Shown: positions 34,798 through 44,169, counted from the first letter of the stretch. The stretch: DNA of 64,000 nt from Nostocales cyanobacterium LEGE 11386 (GCA_015207155.1 JADEXK010000008.1:1-64000), one strand, 5' to 3'. Notes: generated by a model from the sequence alone, not told the origin. Program-made: numbers and translations.

Positions 34798-36549
34798 TTA
34801 ACGCAGCAATTCCTCTACTTGATGCTGACTCCACAAAGTTCGATAAAGTCCTTGCTGTTGTACAAGTTCTAAGTGATTGCCTATCTGGACAATTCTTCCC
34901 TTATCCATGACGAAAATTCGGTCAGCCGCAGCCGCCGCAGATAATTGATGTGTAATAAAAATTACAGTTTTTAGCCCCGTACCACTGGAAAGATTGTTGA
35001 GAATTTGTGTGGCAGTTTGATTGTCCACACTGGAGAGGGCATCATCCAAAATTAAGACTGGGGCATTGACCAGCATGGCTCTAGCCAAGGCTGTACGTTG
35101 TCTTTGACCACCAGACAGCGTAATCCCACGTTCGCCCACAACGGTTTCATATTGCTGGGGAAAATTGTAAATTTCTGCATCTATTTGAGCCAGTTTGGCA
35201 ACTGACTCTACATCTTTTTGTTCACTAACTGGGTCGCCGTAGCGGATATTATTTTTGATGGTGGTGCTAAACAAAAAGCTATCTTGAGGAACGTAGGCGA
35301 TCGCATTGCGTAAATCAGCCAAGGCTATTTTGGTAATATCCCATCCATCCAAAAATAACTGCTCTGGTGCAATATCTAACAAACGCGGCAGAGCATTGGC
35401 CAAAGTTGATTTTCCGGAACCAATCGCCCCAACAATTGCTACTGTTTCTCCGGGGTTAATAGTAAAGCTGATATTTTCTAAAGCAGGGGTCGTGGCACCA
35501 GGGTAAGTGTAGCTGAGATTGTTTGCTGTGAGTTTTCCTTTTACATCAGCCAAGGGCAAATGTACAGTATCGGCTGTATCTTGAATTTTCGGAGTCACAG
35601 ACAGAATTGATTCCAGGCGGTCAATACTAACTTCACCGCGTTGGTAAGCAGTAATTGTAAATCCCAATAAGGCAGTGGGGAAAACCAGACGTTCTACATA
35701 AATCAGTAGTGCCAAAAAGTCTCCTACAGCCAGAGTTCCAGCAGATATCCGTGTTGCCCCTAGCCAGATGATGACTAAGGAACTGAGATTAGCTAAACCG
35801 CCGATTAAGGGAAACAGTATATTGCGGCTTTTTGCCAGTTGTAGGTTAGCGGCCAATAGCTGCTGATTCTTTTGGGCAAAAGCTCGCCGCTCATTGTCTT
35901 CTTGAGCGTAGATTTTAATTAGGGCAATACCGCTAACATCTTCTTGAATCAGTTCACTGATATCGGATAGTTCCTCCTGAACCACAGCTTGCTGTTTACG
36001 GAGGCGATCGCTAAATAAATGCACTAACCAAAACATGAAGGGATACACAACCAAGGAAGCTAATGTCAGATCCACACTAATTGCTAGCATCACTGGTAGT
36101 GTCAGAACATAGGCAAACACCGTATTTGCTAAACTGAGTACCGCAAAACCCAACAACCGCCGGATATTATCCACATCACTGGTAGCCCGATTAATTAAAT
36201 CTCCAGCAGTGTTAGTGGCAAAATAAGCAGGCTCTAGCTTGAGTAAGTGTTCAAAAATCCGTTGTTTCAGGTCAAATTCTACCTGACGACCCACCCCGAA
36301 CAGCCAGATGCGCGAAGCCATGCGGATGAGCCACATTGCTGAACTCAGCAAGATAATCGGTACTACATAACGTATTATTTGGTTGAAACTAAAGCTCACA
36401 GAAAGTTGGTCAACTGCTGAACGAATCAACCAGGGGATATAAACGCCCAGTCCATTGACAGATAATAAAGCGAGAATACCTAATGTCGCGTCCCGCCAAT
36501 GGGGACGTAGGTAAGCACCGAGTTTAGCAAGTCGTCGAGATTCTGCCAT
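34798..36549 (-). CDS. ABC exporter, fused permease and ATPase (MsbA-like)
   Basis: The 583-aa half-transporter has an N-terminal six-helix membrane domain (about residues 15-310) and a C-terminal ATPase with Walker A GAIGSGKST (about 378), signature LSGGQRQRTALARA and Walker B VLILDDALSS, then the H-loop FITHQ. It would work as a homodimer in the plasma membrane, exporting lipids, peptides or drugs; the substrate is unknown. ATPase motifs are intact. Note the GAIGSGKS variant of GxxGxGKS. Confidence 0.95.
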   Translation of the reverse strand: MAESRRLAKLGAYLRPHWRDATLGILALLSVNGLGVYIPWLIRSAVDQLSVSFSFNQIIRYVVPIILLSSAMWLIRMASRIWLFGVGRQVEFDLKQRIFEHLLKLEPAYFATNTAGDLINRATSDVDNIRRLLGFAVLSLANTVFAYVLTLPVMLAISVDLTLASLVVYPFMFWLVHLFSDRLRKQQAVVQEELSDISELIQEDVSGIALIKIYAQEDNERRAFAQKNQQLLAANLQLAKSRNILFPLIGGLANLSSLVIIWLGATRISAGTLAVGDFLALLIYVERLVFPTALLGFTITAYQRGEVSIDRLESILSVTPKIQDTADTVHLPLADVKGKLTANNLSYTYPGATTPALENISFTINPGETVAIVGAIGSGKSTLANALPRLLDIAPEQLFLDGWDITKIALADLRNAIAYVPQDSFLFSTTIKNNIRYGDPVSEQKDVESVAKLAQIDAEIYNFPQQYETVVGERGITLSGGQRQRTALARAMLVNAPVLILDDALSSVDNQTATQILNNLSSGTGLKTVIFITHQLSAAAAADRIFVMDKGRIVQIGNHLELVQQQGLYRTLWSQHQVEELLR

Positions 36550-36999
36550 TAAAGCGATTTTGCAACTTTATTCGATTTTAGATTTGTGGTTTTGGATTTG
36601 TTATGCTCACAAAGGGAGGCAGTGCTGAAAAAGTACCAAAAATTTTGATTTAAAATCTAAAATTGGCAGTCATCATCATTGATTAAATGCCTTAGTTCTG
36701 TGTTTTATCTAAATCCTCACGGGAAGCCCCTTTAAGAAAGTAACACCATTTGGGATTTTGGATTTGAGATTTCGGATGGGACATGGCTTTGTGCGTCTTG
36801 GTTCTCTCTATCCATCTGTTGCAATCATTTTGCAAATTGGTGTCACACCAATTTTGTGTGAGGCTACATTTAATTAAACGCATCTTCATGAAGAAATGGT
36901 ATAGCAAGTTGCTACCAGCAAATCTATATCAAGGTTTTAGAAGTTTAAATAAGGCCAGCCACTAGGGCGTAGCGTTGTGGCCTTTTTAATGTAACTTTT
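36550..36999. other. intergenic with dispersed repeat and terminator
   Basis: A ttaaacgcatcttcatgaag segment (about 36871-36890) resembles 7711-7727, indicating a dispersed repeat. A hairpin aaggcca/tggccttttt (36952-36989) may end the membrane-protein gene or a plus-strand RNA. The 60-codon frame across the repeat is rejected as a gene. Confidence 0.5.
36952..36989 (+). terminator. hairpin with T-run
   Basis: The stem aaggcca/tggcctt encloses a 17-nt loop and is followed by ttttaatg. It ends just before the stop of the leftward membrane protein and would fit a plus-strand transcript or the gene's own 3' end. Confidence 0.55.
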
Positions 37000-37743
37000 T
37001 TAGCTAGGTGTTTGGTTACCACGCAAGAAAAAGTAAATTTGGTTAAGATAACTTTCCCATACTTGGGTTGTGAGTTGTAGTGTTTCAGCACTAGGTACAA
37101 AATCTTCAATCCGCAACCCGCGATCGCCGATTGCTTGAGGAGTTTGCGACAGGTAAGGTGGAACTTTCACACCCAAAGAATTGAATGCTATAGTTGCACG
37201 ACCCTGTTCTTGATTCAGCAGGATAGTATCGCCCACCAGATCGGAAATTATCATTGGGGTAGTAACTGGCCCCAATGCCACAAGCGCTTCCCGTGAGGTA
37301 GTATTAGGTCTACTAGACGACACTAGCCGATAATTTTGCACAATTTCCTGATTTGCGAGATTGGTATCACCTGTCATGGCAATAGGTACTCTCACAAGAA
37401 AGTAAGCGATCGCAGGTGTACTAGCCAAAAGTAAAATTGTCAGCGACCAACCAACTAAATATCCACCAGGTTTATCTATCCCGCCTCCCTTAATTCTTTG
37501 AGCTGCAAACATCATTAACAAAACAGAGGCTCCCAGTGGCTTGAGTGGAAAGGATACCACCCTCCACAAAGAGGCCACAGCTGGTTCATTAGGGTTAATA
37601 AACGACAAAGCGATGACAATCAACACAATGACCAAGACTAATCGCCCGATAAAAGTCCCGGAAGGATAAAATCTCTGGAACAGAGAGTAGACAACAGTGC
37701 CAATCAGCAGCCACACAAGTACGCGAGTTAGCAATATAAACAT
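37000..37743 (-). CDS. conserved cyanobacterial multi-helix membrane protein
   Basis: The 247-aa product has about four hydrophobic segments in its first 125 residues (LLTRVLVWLLIGTVVY, RLVLVIVLIVIALSFI, a third around 65-80, and YLVGWSLTILLLASTPAIAYF). A soluble C-terminal part (about 125-247) with PVTTPMIISDLVGDTILLN follows. I recognise no functional family. It stands alone, leftward, with STRR-like repeats upstream. Confidence 0.7.
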   Translation of the reverse strand: MFILLTRVLVWLLIGTVVYSLFQRFYPSGTFIGRLVLVIVLIVIALSFINPNEPAVASLWRVVSFPLKPLGASVLLMMFAAQRIKGGGIDKPGGYLVGWSLTILLLASTPAIAYFLVRVPIAMTGDTNLANQEIVQNYRLVSSSRPNTTSREALVALGPVTTPMIISDLVGDTILLNQEQGRATIAFNSLGVKVPPYLSQTPQAIGDRGLRIEDFVPSAETLQLTTQVWESYLNQIYFFLRGNQTPS

Positions 37744-38251
37744 AAATTAACTCTCTAAATTTTCTGGTGCGTTCAGTAGTGCTGAGTGCTTTTTTTGAGT
37801 CAGCCAGAAGCAGTCCGGTGAGTCCAACACTAAAGGAGGGTTTTCCTCCCTGGCAAACTTTTCTCAAGAGAAGGTGCCAAAGGCGAACAGTGACTCAGCG
37901 CTTTTTACTCAGCACTTGTTTGATGAACCAGTAGCTCATCAAGTAAAAACCTTCTATGAACAACTGGCGTAAGCGCAAAGCGCACACCAAGGGTAAATGT
38001 TACAGACGATCTGTAGGCATACCCGTGAGAGCAGTCTAGAGGTATAGGATCGGGGATGTATTTTCTCGTCAAATTGTAATCGCACTGTTACTTGAGAGCA
38101 AATACCTCCAGTTCAATACCAAAGACTACCGTCGTAGTGATTTTAGTGCAATTTTTTCACACTGCGTCTATTATTTGTAATTTTCTAGCTGAGTAATGTG
38201 GCACCAGTAAACTAAATTAATTGAGTAGTTGTCAACTCCAAAGGAAAAACT
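37744..38251. other. intergenic, repeat-rich, galE promoter region
   Basis: It holds a short STRR (gtgctgagtgct, about 37776-37790), a gcagtccggtgagtcc repeat segment with hairpin ggagg/cctcc (about 37833-37852), and AT-rich sequence before galE with an aaaggaaa ribosome site. No gene seen. Confidence 0.55.
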
Positions 38252-39268
38252 ATGTCTTCTGGAAAGCCCAGCATCTTAGTCACAGGGGGCGCTGGATATA
38301 TTGGTTCCCATACTGTACTTGCTCTCAAGCAAGCGGGTTATGAGGTGGTCATACTCGATAATCTGGTTTATGGACATCGAGACTTAGTAGAAAAAGTTTT
38401 GCAGGTAGAACTGGTAGTAGGTGATACAGGCGATCGCGCCCTGCTGGATGACTTATTTAAAACCCGTAATATTACCGCCGTCATGCACTTTTCCGCCTAT
38501 GCCTACGTAGGTGAATCAGTGACTGACCCGGCTAAATACTACCGTAACAACGTTGTTGGTACACTGACGCTGTTAGAGGCTATGCTGGCTGCATCCATTA
38601 AGAAATTTGTCTTTTCTTCCACTTGTGCCACCTACGGAGTGCCAGAAATCATCCCCATCCCAGAAAACCATCCCCAAAACCCCATTAATCCCTATGGCGC
38701 TAGTAAGCTGATGGTAGAGCGGATTCTGGCTGATTTTGATGTGGCTTACGGTTTGAAATCAGTCCGTTTTCGCTACTTTAATGCAGCTGGCGCAAATCCT
38801 AGTGGCTTACTGGGCGAGGATCACAATCCAGAAACCCATTTAATTCCCTTAGTGCTGCTCACAGCTTTAGGAAAAAGAAAATTTATTTCAATTTTTGGTA
38901 CAGATTATCCCACGCCTGATGGTACTTGTATTCGCGATTATATTCACGTTAACGACTTAGCAGATGCCCATGTTTTGGGCTTGGAATATCTCTTAAAAGA
39001 TGGGGACAGCGAAGTTTTCAATTTAGGTAATGGCAACGGCTTTTCTGTCAGAGAAGTGATTGCAGCTGCCAAAGAAGTAACTGGACTAACGATACCAGTT
39101 CAAGAATGCGATCGCCGCCCTGGAGATCCACCATCTCTGATTGGCAGCGGCGAGAAAGCCAGAAAAATCTTAGGCTGGCAACCCCAGTACCCAGGCATTA
39201 AAGATATTGTTACTCATGCCTGGCAGTGGCATCAAATTAGGAGTGCTTTTCCAAATGCTGAGTGCTGA
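38252..39268 (+). CDS. galE: UDP-glucose 4-epimerase
   Basis: The 338-aa SDR-type enzyme interconverts UDP-glucose and UDP-galactose. It has ILVTGGAGYIGSHTVLALKQAG at the N-terminus (NAD binding), the catalytic SSTCATYG and YGASK pair (Ser and Tyr-x3-Lys), RYFNAAGANPSG, and DGTCIRDYIHVNDLA. The family core ends near HAWQWHQ; the last residues SAFPNAEC come from the STRR heptamer repeat that begins before the stop codon. The gene is intact. It is convergent with the 39375 gene. Confidence 0.95.
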   Translation: MSSGKPSILVTGGAGYIGSHTVLALKQAGYEVVILDNLVYGHRDLVEKVLQVELVVGDTGDRALLDDLFKTRNITAVMHFSAYAYVGESVTDPAKYYRNNVVGTLTLLEAMLAASIKKFVFSSTCATYGVPEIIPIPENHPQNPINPYGASKLMVERILADFDVAYGLKSVRFRYFNAAGANPSGLLGEDHNPETHLIPLVLLTALGKRKFISIFGTDYPTPDGTCIRDYIHVNDLADAHVLGLEYLLKDGDSEVFNLGNGNGFSVREVIAAAKEVTGLTIPVQECDRRPGDPPSLIGSGEKARKILGWQPQYPGIKDIVTHAWQWHQIRSAFPNAEC

Positions 39269-39337
39269 GTGCTTTTTCCAAGTGCTGAGTGCTGAGTGCT
39301 GAGTGCTGAGTGAGAGGATAAGGGGACAAGGGGACAA
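39255..39337. repeat. STRR block (heptamers GAGTGCT and octamers ACAAGGGG)
   Basis: Four or more gagtgct units, interrupted once by ttttcca, overlap the 3' end of galE (last codons included). They are followed by an acaagggg octamer array (39319-39335). The octamer recurs inside phnI at 59081-59110. Confidence 0.8.
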
Positions 39338-39374
39338 GAACGAAAATGCTCCCTCATCCCCCCATCCCCACTCC

Positions 39375-40004
39375 CTAGCTCTTTCTCAGTACTTGCAGTA
39401 AAAAAAACACAATCCCTAGGGTAAGAAAAATCGCCAGCACTGTCACAGTCAGCCCTAATCCTGTCGCTATATCTTGAGTTGGTGTATTATTGCCATCTTG
39501 CACATTTTGGATATTTGTTGCGGTTCCTGCTGCTACGGTGACTTCAAACTTGAATTCAAAAGGTTTAAAACTGGCTTCAGTTGCCGGTTTACCACTTAGC
39601 TGTAGCTGATACAGCCCCGGCTTAGGGAAAGTAATTTCTGCACCGGGAATGCCTTGATAACGTTCAGCTGATACAGGTTTTAAGGATGGCTCTAATAGGG
39701 CAGGTTCTCCAGGGATATGGGGTTGGGCATAAACCAGCAATTGACAATCACACTGTGTCAAGGGAATCGCTTTACCACCTTTACGGGTGAGGGCAAACCA
39801 GGCTTGGGTGGGTTCTCCAGCGCGAGGATTATCATTCGGTTCAATGTGGACGGTAGCACCAACATCTGCTGATATTTGCACCTGATGAGCAAAAACAGGA
39901 TGAGTAGTAGTTATTGATAGGACTAAGCCACTCAAAAATAATAAACAATAGATAATTTCTTTGACCTGATAATACCTTTTACTGCGATTTGCTTGGGGGA
40001 ACAT
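39375..40004 (-). CDS. exported protein anchored at both ends, metal-linked by context
   Basis: The 209-aa product has an N-terminal hydrophobic signal or anchor (EIIYCLLFLSGLVLSITTT), an extracytoplasmic beta-rich domain (about 40-165, with a CDCQL cysteine pair near residue 80), and a C-terminal helix (LGLTVTVLAIFLTLGIVFFLL). Its first codons overlap the end of the upstream SafE-like gene by 26 bases, so the two are one operon. The fold resembles FixH/YtkA-type metal or redox proteins only loosely. Function unknown. Confidence 0.6.
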   Translation of the reverse strand: MFPQANRSKRYYQVKEIIYCLLFLSGLVLSITTTHPVFAHQVQISADVGATVHIEPNDNPRAGEPTQAWFALTRKGGKAIPLTQCDCQLLVYAQPHIPGEPALLEPSLKPVSAERYQGIPGAEITFPKPGLYQLQLSGKPATEASFKPFEFKFEVTVAAGTATNIQNVQDGNNTPTQDIATGLGLTVTVLAIFLTLGIVFFLLQVLRKS

Positions 40005-41220
40005 AAAATTTTTCTAGGGCTAATTTTGACCAAAATAAACGTGAACGCACTAATAAAACGCTAAGTGCGATAATTCCCATTAGCACTGTGGCTAATTTAT
40101 TCCCCCATGTTGATTGCAAGGAACCCAAATAATGGGAACCAATCAACACAGCATGAATGGCACTCAAGAGCAAAGCTGGCACACCCAATAGATGAATCTG
40201 TCGCCAACGCTTGCCTAAAGATTTTTGCAGTGATTCAAAACTTGTGACAGCTGCGGGGGTGATTAATACCAATGCTACAGCACCCGCAGCCATACCCCAC
40301 TGAAAATCTGGCGGTAAGAAGAAGAAAGCAGCAAAATTCCACTGCAATGAATGTTCGATCATGTGGGTAGTGTGAACTACAGCCAACACAAATGCACCCA
40401 CTCCTAATGCTCGACGGTAACGCAGGGGTGAAGCCCATAAGCCACTAATGGGACGGGCAATTAGTGCTAATATCAGACAAATTAAAGCGGCGTGTCCGGT
40501 GTAATCTACCATTGTGTCACCAGTCCGCAGCAAGGTGAGCGCGCCGATGGTGAGTGTTACCCAACCGCCTAAGCGAAATAATTGACTCCGCCTATCTTTA
40601 CTTACCAAAGATGTGGAAACACCTACGCCCAACATCGTGGGTAGGGTTCCCAAACCAAAAGCCAGCATGGTTGCTGTACCCATCCATAAATTGCCAGTTT
40701 CCGCAGCTTTAATCTGAGCTGCATATAGAAAACCACAAGGCATTAAACCCCAAGTCATTCCTAAAAGTATGGGTGTCCACCATCTGCTTTGAAAGGAAAG
40801 TTTAACCATCCCTGCACTCAGGCGATCGTGTAAACTGCTTTTTAGTAGGGGGTGTAGTATGGGAATTCTTGGCAGGAAGTCGGGTTTTACTTGCCCTAAT
40901 CCAAACCAAATCAGCATTACACCAGTAATAATTGCCATCCAACGGCGGAAATCGCTACCCACACCTGCAAACTGACCACCTTGCAGTAATACTGAACCCA
41001 GTGCCCCTATGCCAGCACCGACTAGAGCATAGCTTAACATTCGCCCTAGGTTCAGGAGAATATGAAATTTTAATTGCTGTCGCCACTGGTTGGTGACTGT
41101 TTGTGGAGTGTTCTGCTGCTGAGAAAGGGAAAATGCCACTGTAAGAGGGCCACACATCCCAAAGCAATGTCCAAAACTGCCCAGGAACCCCAGGATGGTG
41201 ATGAGTGACAAATCTAGCAT
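39979..41220 (-). CDS. SafE/DsbD-like membrane protein fused to a ferric-reductase-like domain
   Basis: The 413-aa membrane protein has two parts. The N-terminal part (about 1-240) starts ITILGFLGSFGHCFGMCGPL, the GHCxGMCGP motif of the SafE/UreH/DsbD-like group, with further helices including LLGMTWGLMPCGFLYAA. The C-terminal part (about 245-413) has four to five helices with RRALGVGAFVLAVVHTTHM, then HSLQW, and GKRWRQIHLLGVPALLLSAIH, which resembles MsrQ/ferric-reductase heme domains with paired His. Together it could couple metal export or maturation to electron transfer; that is inference. The downstream gene overlaps it. Confidence 0.75.
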   Translation of the reverse strand: MLDLSLITILGFLGSFGHCFGMCGPLTVAFSLSQQQNTPQTVTNQWRQQLKFHILLNLGRMLSYALVGAGIGALGSVLLQGGQFAGVGSDFRRWMAIITGVMLIWFGLGQVKPDFLPRIPILHPLLKSSLHDRLSAGMVKLSFQSRWWTPILLGMTWGLMPCGFLYAAQIKAAETGNLWMGTATMLAFGLGTLPTMLGVGVSTSLVSKDRRSQLFRLGGWVTLTIGALTLLRTGDTMVDYTGHAALICLILALIARPISGLWASPLRYRRALGVGAFVLAVVHTTHMIEHSLQWNFAAFFFLPPDFQWGMAAGAVALVLITPAAVTSFESLQKSLGKRWRQIHLLGVPALLLSAIHAVLIGSHYLGSLQSTWGNKLATVLMGIIALSVLLVRSRLFWSKLALEKFYVPPSKSQ

Positions 41221-41299
41221 ACATAAATTCCTGAGGCACTGTTCTAGTGCGAAAATTTAAGCTAAGTTTTTGGTTTTGTCAAAAGACGAGTTGTCAAAC

Positions 41300-41378
41300 T
41301 TGGTGAGCGCGTTATTCTAGGTACAGTTTTTTTAAACGCAAAGGGGCGCAAAGGTTAACGCAGAGGGTACGCAAAGGT
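41300..41378. repeat. AACGCAAAGGGGCGCAAAGG-type dispersed repeat
   Basis: Around 41334-41377 several aacgcaaagg and gcgcaaagg units precede the M28 gene and abut its ATG. Related units occur at the 3' ends of pncB (about 18138-18165) and the GH65 fragment (about 47398-47413), and at 44254-44275. Confidence 0.6.
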
Positions 41379-42395
41379 ATGAAAAAATGGATTTGGTTGT
41401 TGGTGCTGGTGGTGGTTTTGGTGGTGAGTAGTAAGGATACTGTGATCAGTGCGTTGTTGCAGCAGCCTCCCGCACCAGAAGTTGTTCAGACACCTGTAAA
41501 ACAACCTCCACTACAGCCAGAGTTGCAAGAAGTTAAAATTACTCCACAAGTCTCTGCTGACGATCTTTTGAGGCATATTCAAAAGTTAAATTTTCAGCGC
41601 TACACGAAAACAGAGCGATCGCAAACTCGCACTTATATTACTACTGAATTAAGAAAATTCGGTTGGCAACCCCATCTGGAAAAGTTCGCTGAGGGTGTGA
41701 ATATTTTTGCCGAACGTTTGGGGAATAATCAAGCGGCTGGCGCAATTCTCGTTGCAGCACACTACGACACTGTAAACCTCTCCCCTGGTGCTGATGATAA
41801 TGCTAGTGGTGTGGCCGTTGTGCTGGAAGTGGCTCGACTTTTGGGTTCGCAACCAACACCACTGACTTTGCAGTTAGCTTTTTTTGATCAGGAAGAAACG
41901 GGACTTTTAGGTAGTAAGGCGTTTGTCACTAAGGCGGAACGCTTGCAAAACCTTAGAGGTGTAATTGTTATGGATATGGTTGGTTATGCTTGCTACACTG
42001 TGGGATGTCAGCAGTATTCTCCAGGATTGCCTGTTAATCCACCCAGTGATAAGGGTGACTTTTTGGTAGCTATTGGTGATACAGAACACTTGTCTTTGTT
42101 GAATGCCTTTGAACACTCAAATCCAACTAATCTACCATCAGTTCTGAAATTACCTATTCCTCTAAAAGGTTTGCTCACACCTGATACCTTACGCAGTGAC
42201 CATGCACCGTTTTGGTATCAAGGAATAGGGGCTGTGCTGGTAACAGATACGGCTAATCTCCGTACTCCCCACTACCATCAACCTAGTGATGTACCTGCGA
42301 ATATTGAGCGATCGTTTTTTATCGGTGCAGCGCAGACTGTTGTTAATGCTACTACCACTTTATTAGAAAAGAACAACATCCCAGACTCATACTAG
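41379..42395 (+). CDS. M28-family zinc aminopeptidase-like protein, exported
   Basis: The 338-aa product has a signal anchor at residues 4-20 (WIWLLVLVVVLVVSS) and a Pro/Gln-rich linker. The M28 peptidase domain has zinc ligands in VAAHYDTV, GADDNASG, FDQEETG, VMDMVGY and near the end SDHAPFWYQG. All are present, so it is probably active outside the plasma membrane, trimming peptides. It ends 9 bases into the convergent epimerase-like gene. Confidence 0.9.
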   Translation: MKKWIWLLVLVVVLVVSSKDTVISALLQQPPAPEVVQTPVKQPPLQPELQEVKITPQVSADDLLRHIQKLNFQRYTKTERSQTRTYITTELRKFGWQPHLEKFAEGVNIFAERLGNNQAAGAILVAAHYDTVNLSPGADDNASGVAVVLEVARLLGSQPTPLTLQLAFFDQEETGLLGSKAFVTKAERLQNLRGVIVMDMVGYACYTVGCQQYSPGLPVNPPSDKGDFLVAIGDTEHLSLLNAFEHSNPTNLPSVLKLPIPLKGLLTPDTLRSDHAPFWYQGIGAVLVTDTANLRTPHYHQPSDVPANIERSFFIGAAQTVVNATTTLLEKNNIPDSY

Positions 42396-43418
42396 CTCCT
42401 TGGCCAAAATTGCATCTTCAATGGTGTAATCTAGTAACCACGGTGCAGTAAATCCCTTAGGTTCTTGAGGTGGATCAGCGCGCTGCCAATCAATGGTTCG
42501 TCGCAGTGCTGCTTCTAGAGATACAACTTCGCTGTATCCTAACTCTTGACGGATGCGTGTTGTATCTACAAACCAGTCTTGCTCTGTGTTAAGCATCAAC
42601 TTCCACTCTGCTGGTAGTTGCTCTTTGTTTGCAGTCATAATTTTTCCCTGCCATCCTGCAATTTGGGCAACCCTCGTAAGTCTTTGGACTTCAGGAATTA
42701 CTTCTGTGTCAGCTACATGATATATGCGATCGCTTGCTCGTTGATTGGTCACTGCTAGAGCGATCGCATAGGCGACATTCTCTACATAGCCGTAAGCACC
42801 ACGCCATCTAGCCACACTCTCTGCTAATACAATCACAGGACGATGCTCATCCATTCGCTGCAAGTAAGGAAACAGGCGATGTAGTGGGTCGTTTGCACCA
42901 TAAACCATAGGCAGTCTGACAATTGTTCCTGGCAAGTCACGGTCTGCCATTACCACCCGTTCAACTAAAATCTTTTCATAATCAACTGGTACGTTGATAG
43001 GTCTAGAAGCATTCTCCCGGAATGGATAGAATTGCTGGCGTAGAGGTGAATTTTCAGTTAGTGGTACTGGTACAACACTAGATGCTTTACCCAAAAGAAC
43101 ATCATAGGCACGGTATACATCTATACTGCTAATGGCGACAACACGTTGGGCAATGCCTTTAAACGTGTTCATGAGTGTTAGTGCATCTTGCTCAGTGTAT
43201 GCAATCATATCGAGTACTACCTGAGGCGAAATCTGCTCAAACTCGGCTTTAAAATTAGCCAGGTGAGCGCGATCGCCTATAATTTGCTGCACGTCTGGCG
43301 GTAATTGAGCTGTTGTTTTGCCTCGATGAAATATAGTGACCTGATGACCCATATTGCTCAGGTGACGGACTACATGAGGCCCAATAAAGTTAGTTCCACC
43401 AATAACTAAAATTTTCAT
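42387..43418 (-). CDS. NAD-dependent epimerase/dehydratase-like SDR protein
   Basis: The 343-aa product starts MKILVIGGTNFIGPHVVRHLS, a Rossmann NAD(P)-binding motif with the atypical GTNFIG. It lacks an obvious YxxxK catalytic pair: the region where it would lie reads RPINVPVDYEK. It resembles the CSP41-like atypical SDR group that binds RNA or nucleotide sugars. Function uncertain. The 3' end overlaps the M28 gene by 9 bases. Confidence 0.8.
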   Translation of the reverse strand: MKILVIGGTNFIGPHVVRHLSNMGHQVTIFHRGKTTAQLPPDVQQIIGDRAHLANFKAEFEQISPQVVLDMIAYTEQDALTLMNTFKGIAQRVVAISSIDVYRAYDVLLGKASSVVPVPLTENSPLRQQFYPFRENASRPINVPVDYEKILVERVVMADRDLPGTIVRLPMVYGANDPLHRLFPYLQRMDEHRPVIVLAESVARWRGAYGYVENVAYAIALAVTNQRASDRIYHVADTEVIPEVQRLTRVAQIAGWQGKIMTANKEQLPAEWKLMLNTEQDWFVDTTRIRQELGYSEVVSLEAALRRTIDWQRADPPQEPKGFTAPWLLDYTIEDAILAKELV

Positions 43419-43507
43419 GGTTGCTTTTTTTTGATGAAAGTATAGCCGTAGTCACATAGATTAGGACATTATTGATTGCTCAAAGCACTGAAGCCACTGA
43501 GTTTATA

Positions 43508-43529
43508 CTCAGCACTCAGCACTCAGCAC
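43508..43529. repeat. STRR heptamer repeat (CTCAGCA)n
   Basis: Three tandem ctcagca units lie between the epimerase-like and ClpP-like genes. Confidence 0.75.
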
Positions 43530-43554
43530 TTTGATATACTTTGAATTTTGCCGC

Positions 43555-44169
43555 TTATGCAGGTGTTTTCTGGATAATGCCGTCAATTAAACCGTAGGCT
43601 TTTGCTTTTTCAGCACTCATGAAAAAATCTCTTTCTGAATCCAGTTCAATCCGCTCTTTGGTTTGACCAGTATTAATTGCGAGTATTTTATTGATTGATT
43701 CTCGAAGATATAAAATTTCTTTAGCTACCACCTCAATGTCACTAGCTTTTCCCTCAGTCATCCCTGACGGTTGACGGATGGTAATTCGAGCATTTGGCAC
43801 AGCTAATCTTTTGCCTTTGGTTCCTGATGAAAGTAAGAATGCTGCCATTGCAGCAGCAGCGCCTATACATACGGTGCATATGTCTGGTCGAAGTTGGTTG
43901 ATGGCATCATAAACAGCCATTGCCGCCGTCACTGAACCCTCAGAACTGTTGATATATAATGTGATGTCTTTGTCTGCATCTTCATGATCTAGAAACAGCA
44001 TTTGTGCAACGATTAGGTTGGCTATTTCTTCTGTAAGTTCACCTTTCAAGAAAATAATTCGCTCTGCAAGTAAGCGGGAATAAATATCAAATACTCGCTC
44101 GCCTGTCTCTGTTGGCTGAATAATAATTGGGAGGTTGCTTTGAGGATAGTTCATATCTACTTTCTCCAA
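43555..44169 (-). CDS. ClpP-family protein without catalytic Ser and His
   Basis: The 204-aa protein has the full ClpP fold: an ADKDITLYINSSEGSVTAAM region, CIGAAAAMAAFLLSSGTKGK, NARITIRQPSGMTEG, a later EVVAKEIL, and SERDFFMSAEKAKAYGLIDG. In active ClpP the second region holds the nucleophile Ser (GxAASM) and the third the His (IHQP). Here the nucleotides read GCT GCT GCT GCA for the alanine run and CGT (Arg) for the His position, so Ser and His are both lost; the Asp remains. It resembles but is not the standard cyanobacterial ClpR sequence, and stands alone. A pseudo-protease subunit or regulator of a ClpP ring is likely. Confidence 0.9.
   Translation of the reverse strand: MEKVDMNYPQSNLPIIIQPTETGERVFDIYSRLLAERIIFLKGELTEEIANLIVAQMLFLDHEDADKDITLYINSSEGSVTAAMAVYDAINQLRPDICTVCIGAAAAMAAFLLSSGTKGKRLAVPNARITIRQPSGMTEGKASDIEVVAKEILYLRESINKILAINTGQTKERIELDSERDFFMSAEKAKAYGLIDGIIQKTPA

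Noticed and set aside
36783..36965. 60-codon frame before a terminator
   Set aside because: It spans a dispersed repeat (gcatcttcatg) and has no support as protein.
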